The position numbers were made by a program, and so were the translations under genes. A DNA stretch of 9,487 nt from Deltaproteobacteria bacterium (GTDB taxonomy: Bacteria > Desulfobacterota > Desulfobacteria > Desulfobacterales > Desulfobacteraceae), in the NCBI GenBank assembly GCA_003647385.1, contig QMMT01000048.1:1-9487 (forward strand). The letters run 5' to 3'. A model generated the notes under the pieces. That model was not told where the DNA came from. It saw only the letters and a program-made list of their open reading frames with translations, and did no database searches. The stretch's first letter is position 1, and the number at the start of each line of letters is the position of its first letter. Below, in pieces: positions 7,654 through 9,487 of this stretch.

Positions 7654-8775
7654 ATGAAAAAAACCAAGAGATTATTGTGGATGCCTGTAGTACTGGCATT
7701 GGTGGTGATGATGGGTTTGGCAGGATGCCAGACCGCATCAAAATCAACGAAACAGGCTGCAGCAGCTCCAAGCTGGCAATTTCATGATATTGTTGATGTG
7801 AAATTTGTCCAGCAGTATGTGAAAATGCCTAAACCGGCAGATGTTTTGATTGTTGATTCAAGGCCCTCAAGAGGTAAATTTGACAAGGGATACATACCCA
7901 CTGCGATTAATATCCCGGGCAGCAAGTTTGATAAAATGACCGATAAACTGCCGGAAGACAAGAGTACTCTTCTTATTTTTTATTGCCAGGGCCCCACTTG
8001 AAAGCTGAGTCATAAATCCGCCTGGAAGGCGGAAAAAATGGGTTACACAAATGTAAAAGTCTTTACAGATGGTTTTCCTGCCTGGAAAAAGACTGGCAAT
8101 TACTGGGCAGTGGAAGCTTCTTATGTCAAAAATTTAGTGGACAAAATGGAACCCGCAGTCATTGTAGATTCGCGGCCCACACGTCCTAAATATGTTCAAG
8201 GTCACCTTCCCGGAGCTTTAAGCATCCCGGACAAAAATTATGATAATCTCAAAGGAATTCTTCCCGTTGATAAAAATATCCCGCTTATTTTTTATTGTGG
8301 CGGGTATACATGAAAGCTGAGTCATTTATCCGCCAGGAAGGCGGTAACGGACGGCTATAAAAATGTAATAGTCTTTGCTGCGGGATATCCTGCATGGAAA
8401 AAAATTGCAGGTACAACTGCTTCAGCTGTAGCAATAGATACAGGTAGTAATGAAGCTATTGATATTGCAGTTTTTAAAAAGATAATCAGCCAAAACCCAG
8501 ATAGCATTCAGCTTATTGATGTCAGGGATATGGATGAATATGCAGCAGGTCATTTTAAAACTGCTGTGAACATCCCCACTGATGAACTGGAAAAACAGAT
8601 AAAAACACTATCCGATACAAAACCAATCGTTTTTGTATGTAATACCGGTGCAAAAAGTGGTGAAGCCTATTACATGCTTCAGGATATGAGACCAGATCTC
8701 AAAAAAGTTCAATATCTTGATGCTGAATGTAAATACAAAAAGGACGGCAGCTTTACGATAACAAAACCAAAATAA
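7654..8775 (+). CDS. Triple-rhodanese lipoprotein with two selenocysteines (two in-frame TGA codons)
   Basis: One 373-residue protein if TGA at 7999 and 8311 is read as selenocysteine. A lipoprotein signal peptide ends in lipobox LAGC with C25 as the lipid site, so it faces the periplasm from a membrane; Gln at +2 favours the outer one. Rhodanese domain 1 (about 41-150) has VDSRPSRGKFDKGYIPTA and FYC(111)QGPT-U116-KLSHKSA, then FTDGFPAWKK. Domain 2 (about 152-252) repeats this with VDSRPTRPKYVQGHLPGA and FYC(215)GGYT-U220-KLSHLSA, then AAGYPAWKK. Domain 3 (about 265-373) has IDVRDMDEYAAGH and FVC(329)NTGAKSG with only Cys. The reading frame continues across both TGAs with rhodanese homology on both sides, and a SECIS-like hairpin follows each. 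Rhodaneses move sulfane sulfur on a Cys; a nearby Sec could speed persulfide exchange or reduction, or handle selenium. Standard annotation would break this into three ORFs. Reading as one selenoprotein is strongly supported; function is inferred. Confidence 0.92.
7999..8032 (+). repeat. Direct intragenic repeat, copy 1 (Sec codon plus SECIS)
   Basis: This 34-base segment matches 8311-8344 at 31 of 34 positions by eye. The differences are two bases before the stem and the first loop base. Flanking DNA of the two rhodanese domains is much more diverged, so the Sec/SECIS block is either under extra constraint or has been homogenised. Confidence 0.8.
7999..8034 (+). promoter_or_regulatory. First Sec TGA codon and bacterial SECIS hairpin
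   Basis: TGA at 7999-8001 is followed by a 6-bp stem, TCCGCC (8017-8022) with GGCGGA (8028-8033), closing a five-base loop TGGAA (8023-8027). The loop begins 21 bases after the TGA and has G in its second position, both within the published bacterial SECIS rules (a loop 16-37 bases downstream and a G early in the loop). A weak lower pairing of CAT (8011-8013) with ATG (8038-8040) is possible. It would recruit SelB with Sec-tRNA; those genes are not in the window. Confidence 0.85.
8311..8344 (+). repeat. Direct intragenic repeat, copy 2 (Sec codon plus SECIS)
   Basis: Second copy of the 34-base Sec/SECIS block, 312 bases (104 codons) downstream of the first, which gives the period of the tandem rhodanese duplication. 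The third domain has no such copy; it carries CNTGAKSG instead. Confidence 0.8.
8311..8347 (+). promoter_or_regulatory. Second Sec TGA codon and bacterial SECIS hairpin
   Basis: TGA at 8311-8313 is followed by stem CCGCC (8330-8334) with GGCGG (8340-8344) and loop AGGAA (8335-8339), again starting exactly 21 bases after the TGA. The stem can extend by TTA (8326-8328) with TAA (8345-8347), leaving T8329 as a single bulged U. A bulged U and a GG-bearing loop are also features of the well-known E. coli fdhF SECIS. Confidence 0.85.
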
Positions 8776-8789
8776 ATATACAATCTCAC

Positions 8790-8828
8790 TCTGGGCAGTC
8801 CCTTTTTTTATAAAGGAGACTGCCCAGA
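8790..8828. terminator. Convergent intergenic hairpin, probable bidirectional terminator
   Basis: A perfect 10-bp inverted repeat, CTGGGCAGTC (8791-8800) with GACTGCCCAG (8818-8827), can extend outward by T8790-A8828 and inward by CCTTT with AAAGG across a bulged A8817, leaving loop TTTTAT. It lies in the 59-base gap between the stop of the selenoprotein gene and the stop of the minus-strand chaperone gene. The following T-run is modest on the plus strand (ATCTATTTTA), so termination efficiency is uncertain. Confidence 0.75.
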
Positions 8829-8834
8829 TCTATT

Positions 8835-9476
8835 TTACCTGTTGGAAATCAATTCAAGAAATAAAACAAGAAGACTGCTTGCGAAAAAATAAAATTTACA
8901 CTCATCGGTAACAGATTTAAGTCGTTGATTAAAAACCGATACCCAGGGCATCATGGTTTCTGAGGCAAATGATACCGCTTCATTGGGAATAAAGCCCTCT
9001 GTTTCCTGCAAAACAAAAAACAAATATTCTAATTCAATGGCAAGATGATCAGGCGGTTCATGAACAATATTTTCCATGGAAAGGCCCTTGGATTTAAAAC
9101 GTTGGGTCATTTCTACTGCTGACTTGCCCATCATCGGCGCATTTTCAAATTCGTAGCAAGACTCGTAAAGTGGTGCTGAAATACCCTCTTTAGCGTTGAC
9201 GAAAAGTCTTACATAACACTCATTTAAGTGATCAAAAAGAGATTGCTGAGTATCAAATTTATTAATAATTGATTTAATATTATCAAGAAGAATAGTTGAT
9301 TCCGCCCCTGATTCAGTAAAAATATTTTCAAAAGCTTGAAAGTAATTGCCTTCTTTCATGTGACGGCAGGAGTCTAAATCCGGTCCCAAAAATATACGGC
9401 ACATGAGTTCTACTCCGGTAGTAACGGCATCTTTATTTTCATTATTTTCTTTATTTTCAGAGTTTTGAAAATCCAT
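8835..9476 (-). CDS. TorD/DmsD-family molybdoenzyme maturation chaperone
   Basis: 213 residues, cytoplasmic, no signal or membrane segment. The family signature is clear: EPPDHLAIELEYL at 140-152 matches the conserved E-P-D-H-L...E-L-E motif of TorD-type chaperones, and ECYVRLFVN (86-94) with APLYESCYE (101-109) matches the preceding conserved region. Such proteins bind the Tat signal of a molybdopterin enzyme, hold it until cofactor insertion and then release it for export. The obvious client is the Tat-signal molybdoenzyme encoded at 4684-6876. The gene is convergent with the operon, so it has its own promoter beyond the right edge. The first 15 residues are a low-complexity Asn/Glu/Lys stretch. 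Only eleven bases precede the ATG in the window and they show no good ribosome binding site; the frame is open to the edge, so the true start could lie further upstream. Confidence 0.88.
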   Translation of the reverse strand: MDFQNSENKENNENKDAVTTGVELMCRIFLGPDLDSCRHMKEGNYFQAFENIFTESGAESTILLDNIKSIINKFDTQQSLFDHLNECYVRLFVNAKEGISAPLYESCYEFENAPMMGKSAVEMTQRFKSKGLSMENIVHEPPDHLAIELEYLFFVLQETEGFIPNEAVSFASETMMPWVSVFNQRLKSVTDECKFYFFASSLLVLFLELISNR

Positions 9477-9487
9477 TAATTCTGGTC

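Noticed and set aside
7596..7787. Small ORF overlapping the start of the selenoprotein gene in another frame
   Set aside because: It has no homology or composition like a protein and overlaps the well-supported lipoprotein signal peptide.
8038..8313. A separate 91-residue rhodanese gene starting at ATG 8038
   Set aside because: It begins in the middle of a rhodanese domain, after the catalytic loop, and is in frame with the upstream piece. The purine-rich stretch before its ATG is the SECIS stem, and the preceding TGA is better read as Sec.
8530..8775. A separate small rhodanese gene starting at ATG 8530
   Set aside because: It would start inside the IDVRDMDEY motif and lose the first strand of the domain. 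The frame continues upstream without a break to the second TGA.
7654..8775. Pseudogene with two nonsense mutations, or sequencing errors
   Set aside because: Two independent errors at the exactly equivalent codon of two duplicated domains, each followed by a SECIS-like hairpin at identical spacing, with no other damage in the frame, is very unlikely.
1..9487. Reassigned genetic code with TGA as Gly or Trp
   Set aside because: TGA ends the genes at 989, 6876 and 7561 in the expected places, and other genes show no internal TGA.
1..9487. CRISPR arrays, tRNAs, rRNAs and insertion sequences
   Set aside because: I saw no regularly spaced repeats apart from the twin Sec blocks, no tRNA-like cloverleaf and no transposase.

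Overview
The window looks like part of a respiratory operon from a strictly anaerobic, probably sulfate- or sulfur-reducing bacterium of the Desulfobacterota (Deltaproteobacteria). I infer this from the moderate GC content, the abundance of multihaem cytochromes c, the HybA/HybB- and Psr-type redox subunits, and a selenoprotein of a kind typical of that group. I cannot name the species.

Layout. Six genes run left to right with short gaps or an overlap: (1) a Tat-exported, membrane-anchored HybA-type protein with four [4Fe-4S] clusters, 48-989; (2) a 1103-residue fusion of a HybB/NrfD-type quinone-interacting membrane domain with a 13-haem periplasmic cytochrome whose second half resembles octahaem tetrathionate reductase, 976-4287; (3) a small secreted monohaem cytochrome, 4324-4653; (4) a Tat-exported molybdopterin oxidoreductase of the polysulfide/thiosulfate reductase type with a Cys molybdenum ligand, 4684-6876; (5) a PsrB-type ferredoxin subunit, 6914-7561; (6) a lipoprotein with three rhodanese domains, 7654-8775. 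A perfect 10-bp hairpin in the convergent gap (8790-8828) separates this operon from a TorD-family molybdoenzyme chaperone on the minus strand (8835-9476).

The main discovery is gene 6. It is interrupted by two in-frame TGA codons, at 7999 and 8311, which would normally split it into three small ORFs. Both TGAs fall at the same place in two tandem rhodanese domains, in a C-x4-U-K-L-S-H motif. Each is followed after exactly 21 nt by the apical loop of a GC-rich hairpin with a GG-containing loop, as expected of a bacterial SECIS element. TGA is the normal stop codon of three neighbouring genes, so the best reading is one 373-residue protein with two selenocysteines (U116 and U220) and a third domain that keeps only an ordinary Cys (C329).

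How the genes may work together (inference): quinol is oxidised through the HybB-like membrane domain. Electrons pass through the HybA-like clusters and the fused 13-haem wire, perhaps via the small cytochrome, to the PsrB-like and molybdenum subunits, which reduce a sulfur (or possibly selenium, arsenic or tellurium) compound outside the cytoplasmic membrane. The Sec-rhodanese lipoprotein could carry sulfane sulfur or selenium to or from the molybdoenzyme, comparable in role to the Sud protein that feeds polysulfide reductase in Wolinella. The TorD-like protein would mature the molybdenum subunit before Tat export. The substrate cannot be read from the sequence.
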